38,402 nucleotides of DNA from JAOAFT01 sp035390885 (GCA_035390885.1 DAOOUW010000020.1:1-38402); one strand, 5' to 3'; shown: positions 17,990 to 26,078, counted from the stretch's first letter. The notes: generated by a model not told the origin, from the sequence alone. Made by a program: numbers and translations.

Positions 17990-18098
17990 ATTCATTAGAA
18001 ACTTGCAAAGATTATTGCCTCAATACTCCTTACGGCTACTCGGCAACCGATTCCCTGACGGTCGCTGAGGTGAGCGGTAATTCGTATCGAAATCACCA
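17990..18098 (+). repeat. Dispersed intergenic repeat, copy A
   Basis: About 85 bases from ATTCATTAGAAACT to GCTGAGG match the copy at 24305-24390 at roughly four positions in five, with GCTACTCGGCAACCGATTC identical. Its 3' part (18055-18098, CTGACGG to CACCA) also matches 18425-18468. There is no coding potential. The repeat sits directly after the lipoprotein stop. Confidence 0.7.
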
Positions 18099-18105
18099 GT
18101 GCAAA

Positions 18106-18129
18106 ATTCCCCTCTTGTAGAGGGGGAAG
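18106..18129. repeat. GC-rich hairpin TTCCCCTC / GAGGGGGAA
   Basis: An 8-bp stem with a 5-base loop (TTGTA) and one extra G, within the intergenic repeat mosaic. It lacks a T-tract, so it is unlikely to be an ordinary terminator. It is followed by another run of GGGG. Confidence 0.45.
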
Positions 18130-18187
18130 GGGTGTGTAATTCTATCTTTGTGCTTTTATTTTTCCTTTACATCTAATCCATCATTAT

Positions 18188-18213
18188 TTGTTCTTTTCTC
18201 TTGAAAGAAAAGA
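18188..18213. repeat. AT-rich hairpin GTTCTTTTCT / AGAAAAGAAC
   Basis: A perfect 10-bp stem closed by CTTGAA inside the long intergenic mosaic. Bacteroidota-like genomes often carry related palindromic spacers; here it separates repeat copy A from the downstream repeat blocks. Confidence 0.5.
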
Positions 18214-18322
18214 ACCAAAAGTTCAAGACTCAAGAAAAATATGGGTAAAACATCGGCTCACTCCGCTGCACAAAATAAACTCGTCTCGCAAAAAGCGCGA
18301 GCCTCAAACAGAATTTTGTGCG

Positions 18323-18366
18323 GACGCTTCGTTCGCTTCGTTTTACATACTATATTTTTCTTAGGT
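18323..18366 (+). repeat. Dispersed repeat block, GACGCTTCGTTCGC type
   Basis: GACGCTTCGTTCGCTTCG and the following AT-rich tail ending TTTTTCTTAGG are shared with 24449-24491. The two blocks keep the same order relative to the CATTAGAAACT repeat but at different spacing, as expected of one composite element that has gained or lost internal sequence. Confidence 0.6.
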
Positions 18367-18424
18367 CGTTTTTCACAAAAATTTAGAGCTGTTGCTCCGA
18401 TATGCACTTCGTACACCTCGGCTC

Positions 18425-18468
18425 CTGACGGTGGCTGAGTAGAGCGACAGCTCGTATCGAAGCCACCA
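18425..18468. repeat. REP-like palindromic repeat GGTGGCT...AGCCACC
   Basis: The outer arms GGTGGCT and AGCCACC are perfect inverted copies, and an inner GAGC-GACA-GCTC stem lies between them. This segment is homologous to 18055-18098 and shares the CGTATCGAAG core with other gaps. The layout resembles REP elements; no transposase that could mobilise it is in the window. Confidence 0.6.
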
Positions 18469-18640
18469 TTTTGATTCCATTTTCTTTCATCTATTTTATT
18501 ATGCTATCTTCTCTTATACTTCTAAGTACCTTTATTGTATAACTATACCAGCGATTTTGCAAAGAATAATTTTTGTTGATTTGCAGAGTTCGAACAGTTA
18601 ATATTCCGCATTTTATCCTTTCTAATACTAACGTGGCACA

Positions 18641-18670
18641 AAAAAAAGAGCGCCCTTTTTGGAGCGCTCC
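18641..18670 (-). terminator. Rho-independent terminator of serC
   Basis: Read on the minus strand, GAGCGCTC and GGGCGCTC form an eight-pair stem with one G-T pair, followed by a run of eight T. It lies about 25 bases past the serC stop codon. Confidence 0.85.
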
Positions 18671-18694
18671 TTTTAGTAGCTTAGTAGCTGTCAA

Positions 18695-19774
18695 TTACTT
18701 GTTCGCTTTATAGAAGTCTTCCATAAATGAAGCAAGTAATTCCACAGATTCTACGGGACACGCGTTGTAGATAGACGCTCTCATACCGCCGACGCTTCTA
18801 TGTCCTTTTAATCCAAGCATTTTCTTTGCTTTTGCTTCTGTTACAAATTTTTCTTCAAGCTCAGGCTTCGGAAGCACAAAGGTGATATTCATGATCGAAC
18901 GATCTTCTTTTTGCGTGACCGTACCTTTGTAAAAATCAGGATGGGCATCGATAACGTCGTAAATCATCTTTGCTTTTTTCTCATTGCGCGCCTGGATTGC
19001 ATTGAGTCCGCCTTCTTGAATAATCCATTTCAATGTTGCTCCTACGACGAAAACAGGAAGTACTGGAGGAGTATTATAGAGCGAGCCAGCATCGATGTGT
19101 GTTTTATATTTGAGCATTAATGGAACATTCTGTTTTGCTTGCTCTGCCCATGCTTTTTTGACAACGATCATCACGACGCCAGCAGGTCCTAAATTTTTCT
19201 GAGCGCCAGCATAGATAAGGCTGTATTTTTTATAATTTCGTTTTATCCCGAAAATATCGGAAGACATATCGGCAACGAGCGGAACAGAGCCAGTGTCAGG
19301 ATCGGATTTCCATTCGGTTCCGTAAATTGTATTGTTCGTTGTTATGTGAACATAGTCTGCATCTGGTGAGAAAGTAATGTTCTTTGGAATGTAGGTGAAT
19401 TTACTTTCTTTTGAGGAGGCGACTTCAGCAACCTCGCCAAAAAGTTTTGCTTCTTTAATTGCTTTGGATGCCCACTCACCTGTGTTTACATAATCGGCTT
19501 TTTTGGAAAGGAAGTTCATTGGTACCATTGCAAACTGTAATGATGCGCCTCCACCTAAGAAGAGGACAGAATATTCATCTGCAGATAGTCCCATTAGTGA
19601 AAGAACGTCTGTTTGAGCATCTGTTAGAACTTTCTCAAATGCTTTCTCACGATGGCTAATCTCCATAATGGAAATGCCAAGTCCGTTAAACTCCATAACG
19701 GCATCGCGAGTTGCTTCCAAAACTGGTACTGGTAATACAGCAGGACCAGCGAAAAAATTGTGTGCACGTGACAT
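18695..19774 (-). CDS. serC: Phosphoserine aminotransferase
   Basis: It converts 3-phosphohydroxypyruvate and glutamate to phosphoserine and 2-oxoglutarate, the second step of serine synthesis, using PLP. The 359 residues are the family norm. It begins with NFFAGPAVLP, has the GGGASLQFAMVPMN cofactor-phosphate segment at about 74-87, TNNTIYGTEW at 146-155, and the Schiff-base lysine K193 in YAGAQKNLGPAG. The C-terminus contains GHRSVGGMRASIYNA. GAGGAG precedes the ATG. It is divergent from serA, encoding the preceding step, across a 250-bp shared control region, and ends at a strong terminator. Confidence 0.96.
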   Translation of the reverse strand: MSRAHNFFAGPAVLPVPVLEATRDAVMEFNGLGISIMEISHREKAFEKVLTDAQTDVLSLMGLSADEYSVLFLGGGASLQFAMVPMNFLSKKADYVNTGEWASKAIKEAKLFGEVAEVASSKESKFTYIPKNITFSPDADYVHITTNNTIYGTEWKSDPDTGSVPLVADMSSDIFGIKRNYKKYSLIYAGAQKNLGPAGVVMIVVKKAWAEQAKQNVPLMLKYKTHIDAGSLYNTPPVLPVFVVGATLKWIIQEGGLNAIQARNEKKAKMIYDVIDAHPDFYKGTVTQKEDRSIMNITFVLPKPELEEKFVTEAKAKKMLGLKGHRSVGGMRASIYNACPVESVELLASFMEDFYKANK

Positions 19775-19887
19775 AAAATTCTCCTCGATTAGTTCCGAAT
19801 GTTTGTTTATATGATTACTTAAAACATAGCAATAATTCTTATTTTTTTCTATAAAATTATTTTATAATTTGTATAGAACTTAAAAAG

Positions 19888-19916
19888 TTGAGGGTTAAGT
19901 ATAATTTCGCTATACT
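19888..19916 (+). promoter_or_regulatory. Candidate serA promoter
   Basis: TTGAGG and TATACT are spaced by 17 bases within the serC-serA divergent region. Transcription would start near 19923 and give a leader of about 100 bases to serA. No riboswitch-like structure was recognised in that leader. Confidence 0.5.
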
Positions 19917-20024
19917 TATTTTGTATCTTTGAAGGTAAATACAGTGTTTGAAAATATCGCAGCTTTAAGAATAACGACAATCCATTTTCAATAATTTTTT
20001 TATCATTTTATAAGGAGAATTACA

Positions 20025-20942
20025 ATGAAAATTCTCGTCACAGACGGAATATCAAAAGAAGGCGCCAAGATTCTGAAGGATGCAGGTCATGCTGTAGATC
20101 AGCTTACCTTGAAGCCTGAAGAACTAATCCAGAAAATTGGCGAGTACGATTGCATCCTCGTGCGTTCGGCAACGAAAGTAACAAAAGAAGTAATCGAAGC
20201 GGGCAAAAATCTTAAAGTCATAGGTCGCGGTGGAGTGGGAGTTGATAACATTGACGTTGCTGTAGCGAAGGAACGCGGAATTCTTGTGTTGAATACTCCA
20301 TCTGCATCTTCGATATCTGTTGCAGAATTGACGATTGGGCATATGTTAGCGGTCTCTCGTTTCCTGCACGTTAGCACAATGGAAATCCGGCAGGGAAAAT
20401 GGCCAAAGAAAGAGTACGGCAAGGGAATTGAACTCTATAAAAAGAACCTAGGAATTATGGGATTGGGAAATATTGGAAAAGAAGTTGCACGCCGGGCGCT
20501 TGCATTTGGAATGCATGTGATAGCGTATGATCCTTTGCTAACTCCAATGGATTTCTTTGTTGAGATTACAACAAAGGAAAAAGTATTGAAAGAATCGGAC
20601 TACATTTCCTTACATCTTCCATATGATAAAAAACAGGGTCCTGTGATTGGTAAAAAAGAAATCGAGATGATGAAGAACGGCGTTGTGATTGTGAACTGCG
20701 CTCGTGGAGGAGTTATTGATGAAGCTGCATTGCTCGAAGGTCTTAATAGCGGAAAGATTGCTGGAGCTGCATTAGACGTGTTTGCGAACGAGCCGCCAAC
20801 AGAAGCTCAACAGGCGCTCATTCAACATCCACGAGTTAGTGTTTCGCCGCATATCGGTGGTTCTACTGTTGAGGCGCAAGATCGCATTGGAATTGAAATT
20901 GCGACGAAAATCAATCAGGCGTTCGCTGAGATGCAAGCATAA
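20025..20942 (+). CDS. serA: D-3-phosphoglycerate dehydrogenase, short form without ACT domain
   Basis: It oxidises 3-phosphoglycerate to 3-phosphohydroxypyruvate with NAD, the first step of serine synthesis. The Rossmann motif is GLGNIG at 146-151. The catalytic set is R227 in NCARGGVIDE, E256 in NEPP and H276 in SPHIGGST. At 305 residues it ends right after the nucleotide-binding core and lacks both the ACT domain and the intervening domain of longer enzymes, so classical serine feedback through ACT is not expected. GGAG precedes the ATG. The DUF1015 gene begins nine bases after its stop. A related 2-hydroxyacid dehydrogenase activity is possible, but adjacency to serC supports SerA. Confidence 0.93.
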   Translation: MKILVTDGISKEGAKILKDAGHAVDQLTLKPEELIQKIGEYDCILVRSATKVTKEVIEAGKNLKVIGRGGVGVDNIDVAVAKERGILVLNTPSASSISVAELTIGHMLAVSRFLHVSTMEIRQGKWPKKEYGKGIELYKKNLGIMGLGNIGKEVARRALAFGMHVIAYDPLLTPMDFFVEITTKEKVLKESDYISLHLPYDKKQGPVIGKKEIEMMKNGVVIVNCARGGVIDEAALLEGLNSGKIAGAALDVFANEPPTEAQQALIQHPRVSVSPHIGGSTVEAQDRIGIEIATKINQAFAEMQA

Positions 20943-20950
20943 GGACATTT

Positions 20951-22195
20951 ATGGTAACAATAAGGCCTTTTCGTGCATTCCGTCCGAAGCCTGAATATGC
21001 TGCTGAAGTTGCTGCAAGACCATACGATGTTTTAAGTTCGGAAGAAGCGAGAGAGGAAGTCAAGGGGCATCCTTTCTCGTTTCTCCATGTCGGGAAGCCT
21101 GAAGTTGATCTTGACCCTTCGATTCCTCTGAATGATCCAAGAGTTTATCAAAAAGCGAAAGAAAATCTCAACGAGCTTATTGATAAGAAGATTCTATTAC
21201 AGGATCCAGAACCATATCTGTATGTATATGCACAAACAATGAACGGTCGTACACAATATGGTTTAGTAGGTTGCGCATCCTCTGAAGAGTATCGACGTAA
21301 TATTATCAAGAGACATGAATTTACGAGAAAAGATAAGGAGGATGATCGTTGCGAACACATTCGTGTTACAAAATCTCATTCAGGACCGATCTTTCTTACT
21401 TATCGGGATGTTCCAGAAATAAATTCTCTCATTACATCCATCGTTCAGCAACCGCCGGAGAATGATCTGATCGCTCCTGATGGCGTTCGTCATCGGAGTT
21501 GGGTAATTTCCAATCCGAATACGATTAAAGAAATTGTCGAACTCTTTCGTAACGAAGTTCCAGTGCTGTACATTGCAGATGGACATCATAGGTCTGCGGC
21601 TGCTGTAAGAGTGGCAGCTGAACGAGCCGCTTCAAATCCACAGCATACTGGTGATGAAGAATATAATTACTTCCTTGCTGTGTACTTTCCAGCTTCTCAA
21701 CTGAAGATTATGGATTATAATCGGGTTGTAAAAGATTTAAATGGTTTATCGAAAGAAGAATTTCTCAAACGAATACAAGAATATTTTACCGTAAATAAAT
21801 CTGAACATCCTGTACATCCTGCAAAGAAAGGCACTATCGGGATGTATCTGGATGGTTCATGGTACCAACTTGATGTTGCTAATTCTTTGTCAAAATCAGA
21901 TGATCCAATCGAGAGTTTGGATGTAGAGATACTTCAGCGTTATGTACTCGATCCTATTTTAGGTATCCATGATCCGCGTACGGATAAACGCATTGATTTT
22001 GTCGGTGGAATTCGTGGTTTGGGTGAACTTGAACGGCGTGTAAATTCTGGCGAGATGAAAGTTGCTTTTAGCATGTGTCCGCCTTCGATGGATGAACTTA
22101 TGCGTATTGCGGATGAAGGGAAATTTATGCCCCCAAAATCCACATGGTTCGAGCCTAAATTGCGTGATGGTTTATTTGTTCATTTCTTTGATTAA
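20951..22195 (+). CDS. DUF1015 family protein, in operon with serA
   Basis: 414 residues that I recognise as DUF1015 from the opening RPFRAFRPKPEYAAEVAARP, then PYDVLSSEEAR, HEFTRKDKEDDRCEHIR (about 122-138), and the histidine-rich YIADGHHRSAAAVR (207-220). It is soluble, with no signal peptide. The biochemical role is not established to my knowledge. Tight coupling to serA (8-bp gap with AAGGA before the ATG) and divergence from serC suggest a part in serine metabolism. DGHHR is reminiscent of DGxHR motifs in ParB/sulfiredoxin-fold proteins, a fold that includes the free-serine kinase SerK, but that link is inference. No phosphoserine phosphatase gene is present here. A clear terminator follows. 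Confidence 0.8.
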   Translation: MVTIRPFRAFRPKPEYAAEVAARPYDVLSSEEAREEVKGHPFSFLHVGKPEVDLDPSIPLNDPRVYQKAKENLNELIDKKILLQDPEPYLYVYAQTMNGRTQYGLVGCASSEEYRRNIIKRHEFTRKDKEDDRCEHIRVTKSHSGPIFLTYRDVPEINSLITSIVQQPPENDLIAPDGVRHRSWVISNPNTIKEIVELFRNEVPVLYIADGHHRSAAAVRVAAERAASNPQHTGDEEYNYFLAVYFPASQLKIMDYNRVVKDLNGLSKEEFLKRIQEYFTVNKSEHPVHPAKKGTIGMYLDGSWYQLDVANSLSKSDDPIESLDVEILQRYVLDPILGIHDPRTDKRIDFVGGIRGLGELERRVNSGEMKVAFSMCPPSMDELMRIADEGKFMPPKSTWFEPKLRDGLFVHFFD

Positions 22196-22205
22196 GTGAT
22201 AATCT

Positions 22206-22240
22206 GCTCCTTTTGTAGCGTGTGCAAAAGGAGCTTATTT
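22206..22240 (+). terminator. Terminator after serA-DUF1015
   Basis: GCTCCTTTTG (22206-22215) and CAAAAGGAGC (22225-22234) form a perfect 10-bp stem with a nine-base loop, followed by TTATTT. It begins about ten bases after the DUF1015 stop. Confidence 0.8.
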
Positions 22241-22301
22241 ATTAGTTCATATCTTTTTTATTTTTTTTCTTGGAAAATTTATCTCAGGAGGAAGGAAGAT
22301 C

Positions 22302-22841
22302 ATGATTCGTAAATTATTTGCTTTCATGATTGTATGCTCTTGCATTGCGTATCCACAAGAAATACGTACAATAAAACAAAATCCCGTTAAAGAAACGGAT
22401 AAACTTCCCAATAATGACTCTGTAGCTACTGCTTATGCACTTCCATCGCGTTTTTCCTCGGTGATTGTTGTAAGGGTGAAATATCAAGCAGATTTGTTAA
22501 CAGAATTAACCAACATCGTTAGTAAAAATGACATCCAAAATGGAGTGATTCTATCTGGCATTGGTTCTGTTACCGGTTACCATATTCACGTTGTCAATAA
22601 TACAACATTTCCAACAAGCAATGAGTTTATAAAGAATCCCAATGCTCCGGCGGATATTGTCAATCTCAACGGATATATCATTGATGGAAGAGTTCACGCG
22701 CACATTACTCTTGCTGATGGCAAAAAAGCATTTGGTGGACATCTCGAAGAAGGGACACAGGTTTTTACCTTCGCAATTATTACTATTGGAATTTTAGAAA
22801 ACATCGACCTTAACAGAGTCGATGATTCAACATATCGTTAA
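22302..22841 (+). CDS. Exported PCC (PPC/DUF296) domain protein
   Basis: 179 residues: a Sec signal peptide (MIRKLFAFMIVCSCIA) followed by one PCC domain at about 53-170. Domain hallmarks are GVILSGIGSVTGYHIHVV, GRVHAHITLADGKKAFGGHL and EEGTQVFTFAIITIGIL. The histidines H132, H134 and H147 fit the metal-binding set of bacterial PCC proteins. In plants this domain belongs to AT-hook DNA-binding proteins, but a signal peptide rules out a chromosomal role here. Its function is unknown. GGAGG precedes the start. The GH105 gene follows 21 bases after the stop, so the two form an operon and the protein may handle a carbohydrate product. Confidence 0.8.
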   Translation: MIRKLFAFMIVCSCIAYPQEIRTIKQNPVKETDKLPNNDSVATAYALPSRFSSVIVVRVKYQADLLTELTNIVSKNDIQNGVILSGIGSVTGYHIHVVNNTTFPTSNEFIKNPNAPADIVNLNGYIIDGRVHAHITLADGKKAFGGHLEEGTQVFTFAIITIGILENIDLNRVDDSTYR

Positions 22842-22862
22842 TCTTATGTGAGGAGAACAACT

Positions 22863-24236
22863 ATGAATATCTTTCGTTCGATAGCAATTGGAATGATTTT
22901 GTTTTCGATCAGTATGATGATTGCGCCGGGTTGTGCAGCACAGCAAAGTTCGACGACGTCCGATCCTGGAGAAGGGAAATATTCCGTTCCGTATGTATTA
23001 CCGACGCCAGAAAGTATTAAAAATGTTCTTAATCGGGTCAATTCATTTTTTGAAAATGGCGAGCCGTTCAAAGTTATTGATCGAACAACAGGGAAAGAAA
23101 TTACGAATCAAACCACGCTTAATCGTAATGCCGATTTGAATCAAAGTGGCAACGATGTTATTTCACTCTGGGGCTACACAAGCGGAGTAACGTATGCGGC
23201 AATGCTGAAAGCCGCAGAAGTTACCGGCGATTCGCGTTATCAAAAATATCCTATCAAGAGCATGAGCTTCTATGCAGATTGGCTTCCGTATTTCCAAAAA
23301 ATTGATTCTGTCTATGGACAACAAAAGAATGCATTCGAACCGGTACTGCATACAAGATCGCTCGATGATTGCGGAGCAATGGGAGCCGCCCTCATTAAAA
23401 TCTACAATGTAAATAAAGACCCACGCCTTCTACCCATCATTAACCACATTGCTGATTATATATCGAACAAACAATTTCGTTTGAGCGATGGAACGTTAGC
23501 CCGACAACGTCCGCAAGCGCAATCGGTCTGGGCGGATGATGCTTATATGTGCATTCCTTTTCTTGCGCAAATGGGAAAATTGACTGGCGACAAAAAATAT
23601 TATGATGATGCTGTTCATCAGATTCTTCAATTCAAAAAATACTTATGGCGACCGGATAAAAAGTTGTTTGATCATGGAGTCAATATTCATTGTGCCGATG
23701 ATCCGAATTATTACTGGGCTCGTGCAAACGGTTGGGTAATGATGGCAATGGTGGAATTGCTCGATGTTCTTCCAGAATCGTACAAAGAACGCAATGAGAT
23801 TATTCAGCTGCTTCGAGCTCATGTTCAGGGAGTTGCCGAATTGCAAGGTAAAAACGGACTATGGTATAACTTACTCGATAAGAATGATAGCTATGAAGAA
23901 ACTTCTGCCTCTGCAATGTTTGTCTATGCAATTGCGCACGGAATCAATAAAGGCTGGGTCGACTATACGTACGGACCAGTTGCACAATCAGGATGGAATG
24001 CTTTAACAACAAAAGTAACTGAAAAAGGAGAAGTCGAGGGCACTTGTTGGGGAACTACATTTGCAAACGATATTGTGTATTACTATCATCGTCCTGCTTC
24101 GGCGGCGGCATCCCATGGCTATGGTCCTGTGATTTTTGCGGGAGCTGAAATGTTAGCTCTGATTCAAAATCCTGCTATAACTATAAAAGTCAGTAATCGT
24201 GCGTTTCATTACCGGTTAAGTTCCGAAGTAAAGTAA
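22863..24236 (+). CDS. Exported GH105 unsaturated uronyl hydrolase
   Basis: It hydrolyses the unsaturated uronic acid left at the non-reducing end after lyase action on pectin or rhamnogalacturonan. Family landmarks in the 457-residue product: LDDCGAMGAALI (168-179), VWADDAYMCIPFLAQ (222-236) with the likely catalytic Asp D225, YYWARANGWVMMAM (283-296), and a C-terminal SYEETSASAMFVYAIAHGI. The first 23 residues are an export signal ending at GC, possibly a weak lipobox. The start is ATG 22863 because GAGGAG sits nine bases upstream; an in-frame codon at 22848 would precede that site. A perfect terminator follows. Its job fits the PL10-like lyase encoded at 9366. Confidence 0.9.
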   Translation: MNIFRSIAIGMILFSISMMIAPGCAAQQSSTTSDPGEGKYSVPYVLPTPESIKNVLNRVNSFFENGEPFKVIDRTTGKEITNQTTLNRNADLNQSGNDVISLWGYTSGVTYAAMLKAAEVTGDSRYQKYPIKSMSFYADWLPYFQKIDSVYGQQKNAFEPVLHTRSLDDCGAMGAALIKIYNVNKDPRLLPIINHIADYISNKQFRLSDGTLARQRPQAQSVWADDAYMCIPFLAQMGKLTGDKKYYDDAVHQILQFKKYLWRPDKKLFDHGVNIHCADDPNYYWARANGWVMMAMVELLDVLPESYKERNEIIQLLRAHVQGVAELQGKNGLWYNLLDKNDSYEETSASAMFVYAIAHGINKGWVDYTYGPVAQSGWNALTTKVTEKGEVEGTCWGTTFANDIVYYYHRPASAAASHGYGPVIFAGAEMLALIQNPAITIKVSNRAFHYRLSSEVK

Positions 24237-24259
24237 AAGGCAATTACTTTTTCGATTAT

Positions 24260-24294
24260 CCCCTTAATGTTTTGCGAGCATTAAGGGGTTTTTT
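24260..24294 (+). terminator. Terminator after GH105
   Basis: CCCCTTAATG (24260-24269) and CATTAAGGGG (24279-24288) form a perfect 10-bp stem followed by six T. It separates the PCC-GH105 pair from the glycan operon downstream. Confidence 0.9.
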
Positions 24295-24304
24295 ATTCCG
24301 CATT

Positions 24305-24390
24305 ATGCATTAGAAACTCACAATGATTGTTGCCTCGATACGCTCTTCGAGCTACTCGGCAACCGATTCACTGTTGGTGGCTGAGGTAGG
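24305..24390 (+). repeat. Dispersed intergenic repeat, copy B
   Basis: Homologous to 17990-18074, with the same order: CATTAGAAACT, TTGCCTC, GCTACTCGGCAACCGATTC, GCTGAGG. It lies directly after the GH105 terminator in a 600-bp gene-free gap. The following GGTAAATTTACC (24389-24400) is a perfect 12-bp palindrome. Confidence 0.7.
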
Positions 24391-24403
24391 TAAATTTACC
24401 TGT

Positions 24404-24427
24404 AACCCACGAGTTCACCCGTGGGTT
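24404..24427. repeat. Palindrome AACCCACG / CGTGGGTT, repeat family 2
   Basis: An 8-bp stem with loop AGTTCACC. Its flanks and loop match the palindrome at 35312-35333 read on the other strand, and one stem pair is C-G here and T-A there. That compensatory change indicates that the hairpin structure is conserved. Confidence 0.65.
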
Positions 24428-24448
24428 GCTTCATATTTTGTTTGTGTT

Positions 24449-24491
24449 GACGCTACGTTCGCCACGTTTTACTTCCATATTTTTCTAAGGT
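24449..24491 (+). repeat. Dispersed repeat block, GACGCTACGTTCGC type
   Basis: Matches 18323-18366, including the AT-rich end TTTTTCTAAGG. It completes the composite element that begins at 24305, with much less sequence between the blocks than in the copy at 17990-18366. Bases 24492-24620 hold no recognised feature. Confidence 0.6.
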
Positions 24492-24631
24492 TAATTAATT
24501 GTATAGTTGAGAGAATTTGTTTTGCGTTATTAAACTTAATCAGTTTATATCCGCGTTATCTGCATGAAAAATAATCCATAAATTCACTTATTTTTAGAAC
24601 TTTATCGGCATAAGAATTGCAACATTATAAA

Positions 24632-24648
24632 GGTGTATTTTATACGCC
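24632..24648. promoter_or_regulatory. Operator-like palindrome upstream of the glycan operon
   Basis: GGTGTATTTTATACGCC is a 7-3-7 inverted repeat with one mismatch. A second GGTGTATTTTTATA copy lies at 24759-24772. Both sit within 210 bases of the GH27 start, where a transcription factor would be expected to bind. Assignment as an operator is inference. Confidence 0.35.
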
Positions 24649-24793
24649 GTTTTATATGGTTACCTTGCTTTTCTGTTCTATCTAAATAATCAATAAAAAG
24701 GCGTTTTTGAAGGAAATTAAGGATAGATTAGAATTGTAACATAGCTTGTTTGAAGACGGGTGTATTTTTATATATCAAAACAATATTCTGATG

Positions 24794-24811
24794 TTATTAT
24801 TTTCATAATAA
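24794..24811. promoter_or_regulatory. Inverted repeat TTATTAT-TTTC-ATAATAA before GH27
   Basis: A perfect 7-bp inverted repeat 25 bases before the GH27 start, in the probable leader of the glycan operon. It may be an operator or a weak RNA hairpin. The high AT content makes chance possible. Confidence 0.3.
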
Positions 24812-24835
24812 TTATATAATCGAAAGGGTTCGACC

Positions 24836-26059
24836 ATGCCAAAAAGAAGATTGATAATGGGATTTTTTTGTCTGGCATTAGTTTTTTCGCTGGGTAAAGC
24901 TCAAAAATTTGAAGGACTTGCATTGACGCCGCCAATGGGCTGGAACAGCTGGAACACCTTTGCTTGTAATGTGGATGAAAATTTAATCAAAGAAATCACA
25001 GAAGCTATGATTGCAAGCGGTATGAAAGATGCTGGTTATCAATACATAGTAATCGATGATTGCTGGCAGGGTGAGAGGGACAGTCTGGGATTTATTCATC
25101 CCGATCCGCAGCGCTTTCCGTCTGGAATGAAAGCGCTGGCAGACTTCATTCATTCGAGGGGATTGAAATTTGGAATTTATTCTTGTGCGGGAAACAAAAC
25201 GTGCGGCGGTCGTGAGGCAAGTCGCGGCTATGAATATCAAGATGCGTTCACGTATGCGCAATGGGGAGTTGACTATTTGAAGTACGATTGGTGCAATACA
25301 AGTGGTTTGAATTCTGTTGGAGCTTATACAACGATGCGTGATGCGCTCTATGCCGCCGGACGTCCAATCGTTTTTAGTATTTGTGAATGGGGAGATACAA
25401 AGCCATGGGAATGGGCAAAAGATGTTGGACATTTGTGGAGAACGACTGGCGATATTATCGATTGTTTCGATTGTGAGGTGAACCACGGTTCGTGGTCATC
25501 GTGGGGAGTAATGAAAATCGTGAATATGCGCGCAGGTATTCGGCAGTATGCTGGTCCTGATCACTGGAACGATCCCGATATGCTCGAAGTTGGTCGTGGC
25601 ATGTCAACTTCCGAAGATAGAGCTCATTTTACAATGTGGTGTATGATGGCTGCGCCGCTCATCGCTGGCAATGATCTTCGTTCGATGACAAAAGAAACAG
25701 TTGAGATTCTGACGAACAAAGAAGTAATTGCAATCGATCAGGATTCGCTTGGCGTACAAGGATTCCGATACAACGATAACTTTCAAGGTGTTGAAGTTTG
25801 GGGAAAGCCACTGAAGAATGGAGATTGGGCGATTTGTTTCCTCAATCGTTCGGAAGTAAAACGCAAGGTGCATTTCGATTGGTCTCATCAAAATATTGCA
25901 GATGATATTTCTCATACATCATTAAATACACAAGAGAGCGAATTTACAGTGCGTGATTTATGGGGAAAGAAAAATATTGGCACTACTCGGAAACCGCTGG
26001 ATGTCGAAGTTGGCAGTCACGACGTCGTTCTTCTTCGTCTCATTAAGAATCAAAAGTAA
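24836..26059 (+). CDS. Secreted GH27 alpha-galactosidase
   Basis: It releases terminal alpha-galactose, for example from galactomannan side chains. The 407 residues open with a Sec signal peptide ending near GKAQ, then the GH27 hallmark LTPPMGWNSWNTFAC (30-44) and VIDDCWQ (72-78). The nucleophile is D151 in YLKYDWCN and the acid/base is D206 in WRTTGDI. The C-terminal beta-sandwich is typical. AAAGGG precedes the ATG. It is the first gene of the seven-gene operon; the next gene starts 19 bases after its stop. Activity on alpha-N-acetylgalactosamine, also found in GH27, cannot be excluded, but the rest of the operon favours plant polysaccharide. Confidence 0.93.
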   Translation: MPKRRLIMGFFCLALVFSLGKAQKFEGLALTPPMGWNSWNTFACNVDENLIKEITEAMIASGMKDAGYQYIVIDDCWQGERDSLGFIHPDPQRFPSGMKALADFIHSRGLKFGIYSCAGNKTCGGREASRGYEYQDAFTYAQWGVDYLKYDWCNTSGLNSVGAYTTMRDALYAAGRPIVFSICEWGDTKPWEWAKDVGHLWRTTGDIIDCFDCEVNHGSWSSWGVMKIVNMRAGIRQYAGPDHWNDPDMLEVGRGMSTSEDRAHFTMWCMMAAPLIAGNDLRSMTKETVEILTNKEVIAIDQDSLGVQGFRYNDNFQGVEVWGKPLKNGDWAICFLNRSEVKRKVHFDWSHQNIADDISHTSLNTQESEFTVRDLWGKKNIGTTRKPLDVEVGSHDVVLLRLIKNQK

Positions 26060-26078
26060 TTTTGTAAGGGTTCAGGAA

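Noticed and set aside
18241..18438. 65-codon plus-strand frame in the repeat mosaic
   Set aside because: It lies wholly within repeat blocks and has no ribosome-binding site; a by-product of the repeats.
24323..24574. 83-codon plus-strand frame
   Set aside because: It spans repeat copy B and a palindrome, with no start signals; same explanation as the frame at 18241.
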